A DNA stretch of 43,763 nucleotides from JAURVT01 sp049059935 (GTDB lineage Bacteria; Actinomycetota; Actinomycetes; Propionibacteriales; Nocardioidaceae): contig NZ_JBMGQR010000033.1 in NCBI RefSeq assembly GCF_049059935.1, positions 1 to 43,763 of the forward strand, in the 5' to 3' direction. Made by a program: the position numbers and the translations under genes. Shown here in pieces: positions 8,442-15,658 of this stretch (position 1 is the first letter of the stretch; each line of letters opens with the position of its first letter). Below the pieces are notes generated by a model that had not been told where the DNA came from, did no database searches, and saw only the letters and a list, made by a program, of their open reading frames with translations.

Positions 8442-8513
8442 CCGTCAGCACCTCCCGCGGGGTGGCAGACTGTCGACCCAGCCTCAGACCCGTGGCCCAG
8501 GACAGGAGAACCG

Positions 8514-8897
8514 GTGGCGTCCAGCAAGAAGAGCGGCAAGACCAAGCAGTCCGGCAAGGGCACGTGGCGGCTGCTCGACACCGGCGCCAAGGTCGCGGCC
8601 GCCGTCGTCGCCACCCGCGCCTCCTCGCTGACGTGGCGCGCCGCCACCGGCCACCGTCCGCCCACCCAGCACCCCGACCTGCGCCTCGTCGAGGCCGTGA
8701 CGTGGGCCGCGCTGGCCGGCGCCACCGTCGAGCTGTCCAAGGTGCTGATCAACCGCAAGGCCGTGGAGTACTGGGTGAAGTCCACCGGCGAGCTCCCGCC
8801 CGGCATGAAGCCGCTGGCCTCGATGACCGCCGACGACCTCGCCGCCGCCCGCGCCAAGGACCTCGCCGCGGTCAAGAAGCGCATCCGCAAGCGCTGA
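8514..8897 (+). CDS. DUF4235 domain-containing protein
   Basis: A 127-residue protein with a very basic N-terminus (Lys/Ser-rich first 16 residues), an alanine-rich helix, the family signature SLTWRAATGHRPPTQHPD, a second hydrophobic helix (EAVTWAALAGATVELSKVL) and a lysine/arginine-rich C-terminal tail. This is the DUF4235 arrangement; the biochemical role is unknown and the hydrophobic segments suggest membrane association. The GTG start has a clear AGGAG at 8504-8508, and CAGACT at 8466-8471 is a plausible -10 site giving a leader of about 35 nt. This differs from the leaderless arrangement of its neighbours. M. tuberculosis does not have this gene at this place as I recall. Confidence 0.75.
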   Translation: MASSKKSGKTKQSGKGTWRLLDTGAKVAAAVVATRASSLTWRAATGHRPPTQHPDLRLVEAVTWAALAGATVELSKVLINRKAVEYWVKSTGELPPGMKPLASMTADDLAAARAKDLAAVKKRIRKR

Positions 8898-8959
8898 CGG
8901 GTCCGGACGTTTCGGGCGGGAGCCCGACGCGGGTGCCGGCGCTCTCCTAGCGTGGGGCC

Positions 8960-9514
8960 ATGACGTCACCCTCCCGCAAGGTGTGGAGCTTCCCCGGCGC
9001 CTACTGGTGGAACGCCGCGATCCTCTCGGTCATGGCGGTCGGCGCGATCACGGCCGCCGTCACCCGGACCGTCTCCGACGGACCCGCGTCCGGGCTTCCT
9101 GTCCTGCTGTTCCTGGCGGTGCTCGCCGTCATCGCGTGGCAGCTGCTCGTGACGAACCTGTACCGGATCGAGCTCGACGACACGCGCATCCACTGGCGAC
9201 GGCTCGGCACCGAGCACTCCGCCGCCGTCGCCGACCTCGAGACCGTCTCCACGCGCGCCAACCAGGGCACCGTGACGTTCCGCGACGACCGCAAGGACCT
9301 GCGCGTCTTCGTCGGCCCGGGCTTCGAGGCGCTCGCGCGCGACCTGGGCGATCTCAACCCGTCCCTCACGGTCGACGTCGGCTCCGGCGCCCGGCTCATG
9401 GAGCGGATGCCACGCCTGTTCGGCGGCCCGCTACTCCTGACGCAGCCGGCCCCGGACGCACGAACGTCCTGCGACCCTCCCCGGACGGATCCGGTCGGGG
9501 TGGCAGGACGGTAG
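8960..9514 (+). CDS. Hypothetical membrane protein with PH-like domain
   Basis: A 184-residue protein. Two hydrophobic helices (about residues 17-36 and 47-66) are followed by a beta-rich soluble part (LYRIELDDTRIHWRRLG, DLETVSTRANQGTVTFRDD) resembling bacterial PH/DUF3093-like domains; the exact family is not certain. TAGCGT at 8948-8953 is 6 nt before the ATG, so the transcript is likely leaderless. The final 17 residues are encoded by a large hairpin (9465-9510) and have low-complexity character. A +1 frame TGA at 9438-9440 would end the protein before that hairpin, so the C-terminus is doubtful. It converges on DUF4193. Confidence 0.65.
   Translation: MTSPSRKVWSFPGAYWWNAAILSVMAVGAITAAVTRTVSDGPASGLPVLLFLAVLAVIAWQLLVTNLYRIELDDTRIHWRRLGTEHSAAVADLETVSTRANQGTVTFRDDRKDLRVFVGPGFEALARDLGDLNPSLTVDVGSGARLMERMPRLFGGPLLLTQPAPDARTSCDPPRTDPVGVAGR
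9465..9510. terminator. Imperfect 21-bp stem-loop at convergent gene ends
   Basis: Left arm 9465-9485 begins CGTCCTGC and right arm 9490-9510 ends GGCAGGACG, with a 4-nt loop. Most of the 21 positions pair, with a few internal mismatches. It overlaps the last codons of the plus-strand gene and lies 19 nt from the DUF4193 stop, so it can terminate transcription from both sides. Confidence 0.65.
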
Positions 9515-9528
9515 GTGGTGCGGGACCC

Positions 9529-9828
9529 TCAGGCCGCGCAGTCCCGGCAGATCAGCCCGGACTTGGTCTCCTCGGCCAGCTGGCTGCGGTGGTGCACCAG
9601 GAAGCACGACGAGCACGTGAACTCGTCGGACTGCCGTGGGACGACCTGGACCGAGAGCTCCTCGTGGGAGAGGTCGGCGCCGGGAAGCTCGAAGGACTCG
9701 GCCGCCTCGACCTCGTCCTCATCGACCTTGCCCGAGTTCTTCTCGTGACGCCGTGCCTTCAGCTCCTCGATGCTGTCCTCGGACTGCTCTTCCTCGGTCT
9801 TCCGCGGAGCGTCGTAGTCGGTAGCCAT
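9529..9828 (-). CDS. DUF4193 family zinc-ribbon protein
   Basis: A 99-residue protein with an acidic, disordered N-terminal half (starting MATDYDAPRK) and a C-terminal zinc ribbon: FTCSSC near residue 70 and LICRDCAA at the extreme end, giving a C-x2-C/C-x2-C set. It matches Rv2699c in family, length and place. Members are actinobacteria-specific and of unknown function. The start is fixed by a strong AAGGGGG Shine-Dalgarno 4 nt upstream of the ATG; a longer frame upstream is not needed. It is transcribed apart from the suhB-hemH pair that lies upstream on the same strand. Confidence 0.88.
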   Translation of the reverse strand: MATDYDAPRKTEEEQSEDSIEELKARRHEKNSGKVDEDEVEAAESFELPGADLSHEELSVQVVPRQSDEFTCSSCFLVHHRSQLAEETKSGLICRDCAA

Positions 9829-9945
9829 GTTCCCCCTTCTTCCTCTCGTCGATGGTTGTCCGAGCCGCCTCGCACCAGGTGGTCCGTGGTCGGTCGGGCA
9901 GGCGGATTCTGTCACACAGATCGCGGGTCCGCCCCTCGCGTTCTG

Positions 9946-10755
9946 TCAGAAACCACAAGCGCGGACGACCGCGCAAAATTCCTCGTCGATGGCTGCCGGA
10001 GCGGCCACGGTGAGCCGCTCGTCCGGCCCGCCGTCGACACCGCTCATCAGGACCCCGGATTCACGGGCGACCAGGCCCGCGGCGGCCAGGTCCCACGGCT
10101 TCAGGCCCTGCTCGACATACGCGTCGAGGCGTCCGTCGGCGAGCGCGCAGAGGTCGAGCGCGGCCGACCCGATGCGACGAACGTCACGCACGTGGGCGAG
10201 CAGCCGGGTCACCGCGGCGGCCTGCGCGAGCCGCGTCTCGAGCACGTAGCTGAAGCCGGTGCCGACGAGCGCCTGCGACAGCGACGGGGGCGCCGTCGCC
10301 TGCAGACGACGGCGCTCGGCGCCCGCGTGGGCGGCCAGGTAGGCGCCCTCCCCCAGGACGGCCGTCCACTCCTCGCCCTTGACGACGTCGATGACGACGC
10401 CCGCCACCATCTCGCCGTCGACCTCGGCGCCGATCGAGACCGCGTAGTGCGGGATGCCGTAGACGAAGTTGACGGTGCCGTCGATCGGGTCGACGACCCA
10501 CACCACCGACGACGTGCCCGGCTGGAGCCCGCCCTCTTCACCCAGGAACCCGTCGCCGGGGCGAGCCGCCTCCAGCCGGTCGCGGACCAGCTGCTCGGTG
10601 GACTGGTCGATCGCGGTGACGACGTCGGTGGGGCTGCTCTTGGTCTGAGCGACGTCGACCCGTCCCACCGGGCGCTGGTCGGCCACGAACACCGCGGCCT
10701 CGCGCGCCACCTCGAGGGCCAGGTCGCCGAGCGCGCGGGCGTCGACGGTGCTCAC
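9946..10755 (-). CDS. suhB: Inositol monophosphatase family protein
   Basis: A 269-residue Mg2+-dependent phosphatase of the IMPase/FIG superfamily, expected to hydrolyse inositol-1-phosphate. In actinobacteria this feeds phosphatidylinositol and mycothiol synthesis, though related enzymes act on other sugar phosphates. The metal-binding motifs are intact: LGEEGG (first Glu), VVDPIDGTVNF (DPxDGT), and KPWDLAAAGLVARESG (WDxAAG). The GTG start overlaps the hemH TGA by 4 nt (10752-10755), so it is translationally coupled to ferrochelatase. Its place after DUF4193 matches SuhB (Rv2701c), but the following ppgK and sigA genes of mycobacteria are replaced by hemH here; sigA lies about 20 kb away. 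Confidence 0.9.
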   Translation of the reverse strand: MSTVDARALGDLALEVAREAAVFVADQRPVGRVDVAQTKSSPTDVVTAIDQSTEQLVRDRLEAARPGDGFLGEEGGLQPGTSSVVWVVDPIDGTVNFVYGIPHYAVSIGAEVDGEMVAGVVIDVVKGEEWTAVLGEGAYLAAHAGAERRRLQATAPPSLSQALVGTGFSYVLETRLAQAAAVTRLLAHVRDVRRIGSAALDLCALADGRLDAYVEQGLKPWDLAAAGLVARESGVLMSGVDGGPDERLTVAAPAAIDEEFCAVVRACGF

Positions 10756-11858
10756 GAGTCCATCCCGCACGCCGCGGGACGCTCGCCGCGCGCGTTGGCG
10801 CAGCAGCCCACCGGGCACACGTCCCAGCTCGGGGCGAGGGCGCCCACGGTGGCCTGCGGGACCTCGCTCTCGCCGCGCTCGTGGGCGGCGCGCTCGAGCA
10901 GCAGGTCGCGGACCATCGAGACGAACTGCGGGTTGACGCCCGGGGTGGACGCGCGCTGGAACGCCAGGCCGAGCTCGGCGGCGGTCTCGCGCGCCTCGGT
11001 GTCGAGGTCGTAGACGACCTCCATGTGGTCCGAGACGAAGCCGATGGGCACCACGACGACGGCCTTGCCGCCGCGCTGGGCGACCTCGCGCAGGTGGTCG
11101 TTGACGTCGGGCTCGAGCCACGGGGTGCGCGGCGAGCCCGAGCGGGAGCAGTAGACGAGGGCGAACTCGCGGTCGACGCCCGTGAGGTCGTGCACCCGGC
11201 GGGCCACCTCGGTGGCGACGTCGCTGTGCTGGTGGACGTACGCGCCGCCGAAGGTGCCGTCGTGGCGCCCGCTGGCCTCGTTCATCGCGGTGGGGATCGA
11301 GTGCGTGACGAAGACGATCTCGGTCTCGTCGCGGACGTCCTCGTCCAGGCGGGCCAGCGCGGTGACCGTGGCGTCGACGAACGGCTCCACGAAGCCGGGG
11401 TGGTTGAAGTAGTGCCGCAGCTTGGACAGGCGCGGGGCGCCCTCGCCGGTGACCTCGAGCGCGTCGTGGAAGTTCTCGCGGTACTGCCGGCAGCCGGAGT
11501 ACGAGGAGTAGGCGCTCGTCACGAAGCAGGCGGCGTGCTGGACGCCGTCGTCGCGCATCCGGGCCATCGCGTCGGTGAGGTAGGGGTCCCAGTTGCGGTT
11601 GCCCCAGTAGACGGGGAGGTCGATGTCGGCCGCGGCGAGGTCCTGGCGCAGGGCGGCGAGGAGGTCGCGGTTCTGGTCGTTGATGGGCGAGCGGCCGCCG
11701 AACGCGAAGTAGTGCTCGCCGACCTCGACGAGCCGCTCGCGGGGGATCCCGCGGCCCGCGGTGACGTTCTCCAGGAAGGGCACCACGTCGTCCGGCTGCT
11801 CGGGTCCGCCGAAGGAGACGAGCAGGAGCGCGTCGAAGGGTCGTGCGTCGAGGGGCAT
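10752..11858 (-). CDS. hemH: Coproporphyrin/protoporphyrin ferrochelatase
   Basis: A 368-residue ferrochelatase that inserts Fe2+ into a porphyrin. In actinobacteria the substrate is coproporphyrin III, so cpfC is the functional name. The core has LLLVSFGGPE, the active-site His in VTHSIPTAM, YCSRSGSP and VVVPIGFVSDHMEV. The C-terminus carries the actinobacterial [2Fe-2S] cysteines (CPVGCCANARGERPAACG); with a Cys inside the core these would make the cluster. The ATG at 11858 was chosen over a GTG 24 nt upstream because a GATGAGG sequence precedes it and the family N-terminus aligns there. It overlaps suhB by 4 nt and is divergent from an MFS gene. Confidence 0.92.
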   Translation of the reverse strand: MPLDARPFDALLLVSFGGPEQPDDVVPFLENVTAGRGIPRERLVEVGEHYFAFGGRSPINDQNRDLLAALRQDLAAADIDLPVYWGNRNWDPYLTDAMARMRDDGVQHAACFVTSAYSSYSGCRQYRENFHDALEVTGEGAPRLSKLRHYFNHPGFVEPFVDATVTALARLDEDVRDETEIVFVTHSIPTAMNEASGRHDGTFGGAYVHQHSDVATEVARRVHDLTGVDREFALVYCSRSGSPRTPWLEPDVNDHLREVAQRGGKAVVVVPIGFVSDHMEVVYDLDTEARETAAELGLAFQRASTPGVNPQFVSMVRDLLLERAAHERGESEVPQATVGALAPSWDVCPVGCCANARGERPAACGMDS

Positions 11859-11964
11859 GACCTCATCGTCCCATCGCGGCACCTAGGCTGCCCGAGTCAC
11901 CCGCCGACCCGCACCCGACGTCGCCCACGTCACGTCCGGCGGTGACGCGCGCCCTGGAGGACCG

Positions 11965-13152
11965 ATGCTCGCCCCGTACCGCCGGATCCTGACGATCCCC
12001 GGCGCGCTGGCGTTCAGCATGACGGGGCTCGTCGCGCGGTTCCCGATCTCGATGACCGGCCTCGGGATGGTGCTCCTCGTCGAGGCGCGCACCGGCTCGT
12101 ACGGCCTGGCCGGGGCGGTGTCGGCCTGCGCGGGCGTCGCCGGGGCCGTCGGCTCGCCGGTGCAGGGTCGGCTCGCCGACCGCGTCGGGCAGGCACGGGT
12201 GCTGCTCGGCGCCGCGACGGTGTTCGCGACCGGCCTGGCCGTGGTGCTGACGGCCGTCGAGACCGACCGCGTCGTGCCGCTGGCGTTCGTCGGCGCCGTG
12301 CTCGCCGGTGGCGGGCTGCCGCAGGCGGGCGCGATGGTGCGCACCCGCTGGCGTCACGTCGCCCCCGACCGTCCCACGATGCAGACCGGCTTCGCGTTCG
12401 AGGCGGTGGTGGACGAGGTGGTGTTCATCGTCGGGCCCGTGGTCGTGGTGGCGCTCGCGACGGGCGTCGACCCGGCGGTCGCGCTGGTGCTCGCCGGCGG
12501 GCTCGGCGTGGTCGGCGCCGCCGTGCTGTCCGCGCAGCGCGCGACCTCGCCCCCCGTCCGGCTGCAGTCCGACGTCGACGCCCGTCCGCGCCGGCCGCTC
12601 GGGTGGACGATGCTGCTGCCGGTGGTGCTCGCCTCGGTGGGACTCGGGACGGTCTTCGGCTCGACCGAGGTGGTCACGGTCGCGTTCACCGACGACCTCG
12701 GACGCCCGGGCGCCGCCGGCGTCCTGCTGGCGATCTGGGCCGCGGGCAGCCTGGTGGCGGGCGTGCTCGTGGGGTCGGTCGGATCGGGCTGGGCACCCCA
12801 CCGGATGTTCCGGATCGCGACGCTGGCGCTCGGGCTGAGCTTCGTGCCGATGCTCTTCGTCGCCTCGGTGCCCCTGGCCGCGCTCGTCCTGCTCGCGTCC
12901 GGGCTCGCGATCTCGCCGTCGCTCGTCGCGTCGATCTCGCTGGTCGAGCGGCTCGTCCCGTCCGACCGGCTCACCGAGGGCATCGGGTGGGCCACCACCG
13001 GCCTGGCCGGCGGCGTGGCCCTGGGCGCGGCCGCGTCGGGCGCCGTCGTCGACGCCGCGGGCCCCAACGCCGCCTACGCCGTCCCCCTCGCCGCCGGTGC
13101 CCTCGCCGCGGCCATGGCCTGGGCGATCCGCCCGCGGGTCGTCGCCCCCTGA
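11965..13152 (+). CDS. Major facilitator superfamily transporter
   Basis: A 395-residue permease with 12 predicted membrane helices in two six-helix halves separated by a short basic loop (residues about 190-215, SDVDARPRRP). The first half contains the MFS loop 2-3 signature in the form GSPVQGRLADRVGQ. The substrate cannot be assigned; families with this short single-half signature are mostly drug or metabolite exporters. A GGAGG Shine-Dalgarno lies a few nt before the ATG. It is divergent from hemH, so transport of porphyrin or iron is an idea only. Downstream is a three-palindrome array separating it from the convergent TRIC gene. Confidence 0.8.
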   Translation: MLAPYRRILTIPGALAFSMTGLVARFPISMTGLGMVLLVEARTGSYGLAGAVSACAGVAGAVGSPVQGRLADRVGQARVLLGAATVFATGLAVVLTAVETDRVVPLAFVGAVLAGGGLPQAGAMVRTRWRHVAPDRPTMQTGFAFEAVVDEVVFIVGPVVVVALATGVDPAVALVLAGGLGVVGAAVLSAQRATSPPVRLQSDVDARPRRPLGWTMLLPVVLASVGLGTVFGSTEVVTVAFTDDLGRPGAAGVLLAIWAAGSLVAGVLVGSVGSGWAPHRMFRIATLALGLSFVPMLFVASVPLAALVLLASGLAISPSLVASISLVERLVPSDRLTEGIGWATTGLAGGVALGAAASGAVVDAAGPNAAYAVPLAAGALAAAMAWAIRPRVVAP

Positions 13153-13154
13153 CG

Positions 13155-13240
13155 GTTTCCCAGGTATACCTGGGAAACTGCCCCAGCACCCGGAGAATTC
13201 TCCAGGTGCCCGGAGAGTTTCCCAGGTATACCTGGGAAAC
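13155..13240. repeat. Array of three palindromes between convergent genes
   Basis: Two identical, perfect 24-nt palindromes lie at 13155-13178 and 13217-13240; each is GTTTCCCAGGTA followed by its own reverse complement. Between them, 13192-13203 is another perfect palindrome (GGAGAATTCTCC), extended by CACC/GGTG with one mismatch to span 13187-13208. The array sits between the MFS stop (13152) and the TRIC stop (13251) and can form three hairpins on either strand. It probably serves as a double-sided terminator. A diverged half copy is at the window start. Confidence 0.85.
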
Positions 13241-13250
13241 TTCCGCCGGG

Positions 13251-13877
13251 TCAGAAGCCGTCGGTGCCGGGTGGGAGCGGGGCGTGCCAGCCGCGGCGGA
13301 CGGCGAGCAGGCGCCAGCCGACGCAGACGAGGACGCCGGGCAGCGCCCACCACCACTGCTGGAGGCCGGCCTCGCGGAGCCCGACGGCGACGAACGCGCC
13401 CGCGAGCGCCGGGGTGGCGTAGAGGCCCTCGCGCAGGACGGTCGGCACCGACCCGGTGAGCACGTCGCGGACGATGCCGCCGCCGATGCCCGTCACCATG
13501 CCGAGCAGCGCGGACGGCACCAGCCCCAGCCCGGCCTCGGCCGCCTTGAGCGCGCCGGCCACGCAGAACATGCCCAGCCCCAGCGCGTCGGTCACGCTGA
13601 CGGGCTTCTCCAGCCGCTCCACGACGGGGTGGAAGCGGAACACCAGCAGGCCCGCGACGAGCGGCACCACCAGGTAGCGCCAGTCCTGCAGGGCCGCCGG
13701 CGGCGTCGCCCCGATCAGGACGTCGCGCAGGAAGCCGCCGCCGAGACCCGTCAGGCCGGCCAGCACGATGACGCCGAACACGTCGAGGCGCCGCCGGACC
13801 GCCACGAGCGCGCCCGACACGGCGAACGCGGCGATGCCGACGAGGTCCAGCACCACCAGCAGCGTCTCGGCTCTCAT
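13251..13877 (-). CDS. Trimeric intracellular cation (TRIC) channel family protein (UPF0126)
   Basis: A 208-residue membrane protein of the bacterial TRIC family (formerly UPF0126/YadS), which forms trimeric, mainly K+-conducting channels. It has seven hydrophobic segments in two related halves, each with the glycine-rich kink signature: GLGGGFLRDVLIG in the first and GIGGGIVRDVLTG in the second. The ATG at 13877 was chosen over one 12 nt upstream because TATGTT (13885-13890) lies 7 nt in front of it, and that hexamer would overlap the upstream ATG. The transcript is then leaderless. With the TrkA pair this is the second K+-related locus in the window. Confidence 0.85.
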   Translation of the reverse strand: MRAETLLVVLDLVGIAAFAVSGALVAVRRRLDVFGVIVLAGLTGLGGGFLRDVLIGATPPAALQDWRYLVVPLVAGLLVFRFHPVVERLEKPVSVTDALGLGMFCVAGALKAAEAGLGLVPSALLGMVTGIGGGIVRDVLTGSVPTVLREGLYATPALAGAFVAVGLREAGLQQWWWALPGVLVCVGWRLLAVRRGWHAPLPPGTDGF

Positions 13878-14007
13878 GGGTCGCAACATAGAGTCCGACG
13901 GTGGTGCGCGGATCGGCGCACCACCGTCGGCGCGCCCCGTTGGATCGGGGCGGGTCGGGGGCGAGACTGGGGACCGTCAGACCGCGGACGGCAGAGAGGT
14001 GGAGCAG

Positions 14008-14946
14008 GTGCGCGAGCTCACCCTGATCGGCCTCTCCGAGGACGGCGCCCACGTCGTCCTGGCCGCTTCGTCGGGCGAGCAGTACCGCCTGCCCGCCGAC
14101 GAGCGCCTCCGCGCGACCCTGCGGAACGACCGGGCCCGGCTCGGACAGTTGGAGATCGAGATGGACACTGCTCTGCGCCCCCGCGACATCCAGAACCGGA
14201 TCCGGCGGGGCGAGTCCCCCGAGGCCGTGGCCGAGGCCGCCGGCGTCCCGGTCGACAAGATCATGACGTACGCCGTGCCCGTCCTCGCCGAGCGCGAGCA
14301 CGTCGCCGGACGCGCACGCGCGGCCACCGTGCGGCGCAAGCACGTCCCCGGTGCGCCGGTGGTGCTCGGCGACACCGTCGACGCCACGATGTCCGCCGCC
14401 GGCGGCGACCCGTCCGAGGCCACCTGGGACTCCTGGCGCCGCGACGACGGTCGCTGGACGGTCATCGTCGCCGTCGACAACGAGCTCGCCGGCACCTTCT
14501 GCTTCGACGGCCCCGGCCGCTACGTCGTGGCCGAGGACGACCTCGGACGCGCCCTGGTCGCCGACGTGCCCCTCGACCTCGACGCCACCGACGTCGCGAT
14601 CACCTCTGCGGTGGCACCGCCGCCCGTCCCCGAGACCGACGACGAGGAGCCCGGCGTCACGTCCATCCGCCGCGCCCGCGCCCGGCGTGCCCTGGCGATG
14701 GAGCAGCTCGCCCTCGACGGGTCGCTGCCCGAGGACGAGCCCGACGCGCCGGAGGAGCCCGACCAGCACGAGAGCACCGTCGACCTGTCCGAGACCGCCG
14801 AGCAGATCCGTGCCGCCAGCGGCGACGTCGCCGGCCCTCCCCCGGCCACGGCCGACGGCGAGGACGACCAGCGCTCGCGCCCGCGTCGTCGTGAGCGCCG
14901 TCGCGTCCCCAGCTGGGACGAGATCATGTTCGGCGACCAGAAGTAG
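14008..14946 (+). CDS. sepH: Cell division protein SepH (DUF3071)
   Basis: A 312-residue actinobacterial division protein. SepH binds FtsZ and stimulates Z-ring assembly. The conserved N-terminal domain (RELTLIGLSEDG through ADERLRATLRNDRARLGQLEIE) includes the helix-turn-helix segment LRPRDIQNRIRRGESPEAVA, followed by an acidic, proline-rich, low-conservation region and the hallmark C-terminal peptide VPSWDEIMFG. The GTG at 14008 is preferred to one at 13999 because AGAGG at 13995-13999 is correctly spaced for it. It is followed 54 nt later by thymidine kinase, a neighbour I recall in other actinobacteria. Confidence 0.9.
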   Translation: MRELTLIGLSEDGAHVVLAASSGEQYRLPADERLRATLRNDRARLGQLEIEMDTALRPRDIQNRIRRGESPEAVAEAAGVPVDKIMTYAVPVLAEREHVAGRARAATVRRKHVPGAPVVLGDTVDATMSAAGGDPSEATWDSWRRDDGRWTVIVAVDNELAGTFCFDGPGRYVVAEDDLGRALVADVPLDLDATDVAITSAVAPPPVPETDDEEPGVTSIRRARARRALAMEQLALDGSLPEDEPDAPEEPDQHESTVDLSETAEQIRAASGDVAGPPPATADGEDDQRSRPRRRERRRVPSWDEIMFGDQK

Positions 14947-15000
14947 GTCCCTCCCCCGGCCCACGCGGCCGGCGACGGGCCCGTGGCAGGATGGCCGACC

Positions 15001-15648
15001 GTGGCCAGCCTGACCTTCTTCACCGGGACGATGGACTGCGGCAAGTCGACCCTCGCGCTCCAGATGGACCACAACCACCGGGCGCGCGGACGCCAGGGTC
15101 GCATCTTCACCAGCCACGACCGTGCCGGCGACGCGACGCTCTCCAGCCGCCTCGGCCTGTCGGTCGAGGCCGTCGAGGTGCCGCCCGACCTCGACTTCTG
15201 GCAGCACGTCGTCGACACGCTCACCCACGGCGGACGCCTGGACTACCTGGTGTGCGACGAGGCGCAGTTCTACAGCCGCGCCCAGGTCGACCAGCTGGCC
15301 AAGGTGGTCGACGAGCTGCGCGTCGACGTGTTCGCGTTCGGGATCCTCACCGACTTCCGCACCCAGCTGTTCGAGGGCTCGGCCCGGCTCGTCGAGCTGG
15401 CCGACCGGATGCACGTCCTCCAGGTCGAGGCGCTGTGCTGGTGCGGCGAGCGCGCCACGCACAACGCCCGCACCGAGGACGGACACATGGTCACCGAGGG
15501 CGAGCAGATGGTGGTCGGCGACGTCGAGGCGGTGGGACGTCCGGCCCCCAAGGTGGGCTACGAGGTGCTCTGCCGCCTGCACCACCGTCGCGGGCTCACC
15601 GCCGCCCGTGCGGGCGCCACGTCGACCGACGTGCTGCCCTTCACCTGA
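15001..15648 (+). CDS. tdk: Thymidine kinase (type II)
   Basis: A 215-residue enzyme that phosphorylates thymidine to dTMP with ATP. The P-loop is GTMDCGKST near residues 9-17, the Walker-B-like/lasso motif is LVCDEAQFYSR with the catalytic Glu, and the C-terminal zinc site uses LCWCGERAT together with CRLHHRRG. The first cysteine pair is C-x-C rather than the C-x2-C of enterobacterial enzymes, a small deviation that may be normal in this lineage. The GTG start fits the hydrophobic first strand; CAGGAT is 8 nt upstream and there is no Shine-Dalgarno. With dut it gives the window two dTTP-supply genes, not physically linked. Confidence 0.92.
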   Translation: MASLTFFTGTMDCGKSTLALQMDHNHRARGRQGRIFTSHDRAGDATLSSRLGLSVEAVEVPPDLDFWQHVVDTLTHGGRLDYLVCDEAQFYSRAQVDQLAKVVDELRVDVFAFGILTDFRTQLFEGSARLVELADRMHVLQVEALCWCGERATHNARTEDGHMVTEGEQMVVGDVEAVGRPAPKVGYEVLCRLHHRRGLTAARAGATSTDVLPFT

Positions 15649-15658
15649 CGGGCGTCAG
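15645..15658. terminator. Short palindrome containing both stop codons of convergent genes
   Basis: CTGACG-GG-CGTCAG, a perfect 6-bp stem with a 2-nt spacer. It includes the TGA of thymidine kinase (15646-15648) and the TCA (TGA on the minus strand) of the phosphodiesterase (15655-15657). A 2-nt loop is too tight for a full hairpin, so the closing pairs would open. It is weaker than the other gene-end structures. Confidence 0.35.

Noticed and set aside
13155..13240. CRISPR-like repeat spacing
   Set aside because: Only two palindromic copies and one intervening palindrome that is not a unique spacer; no cas genes.
11863..15585. Open frame of 1240 codons on the minus strand
   Set aside because: It runs opposite MFS, SepH and tdk and through TRIC out of frame, with no domain; a GC-rich shadow.
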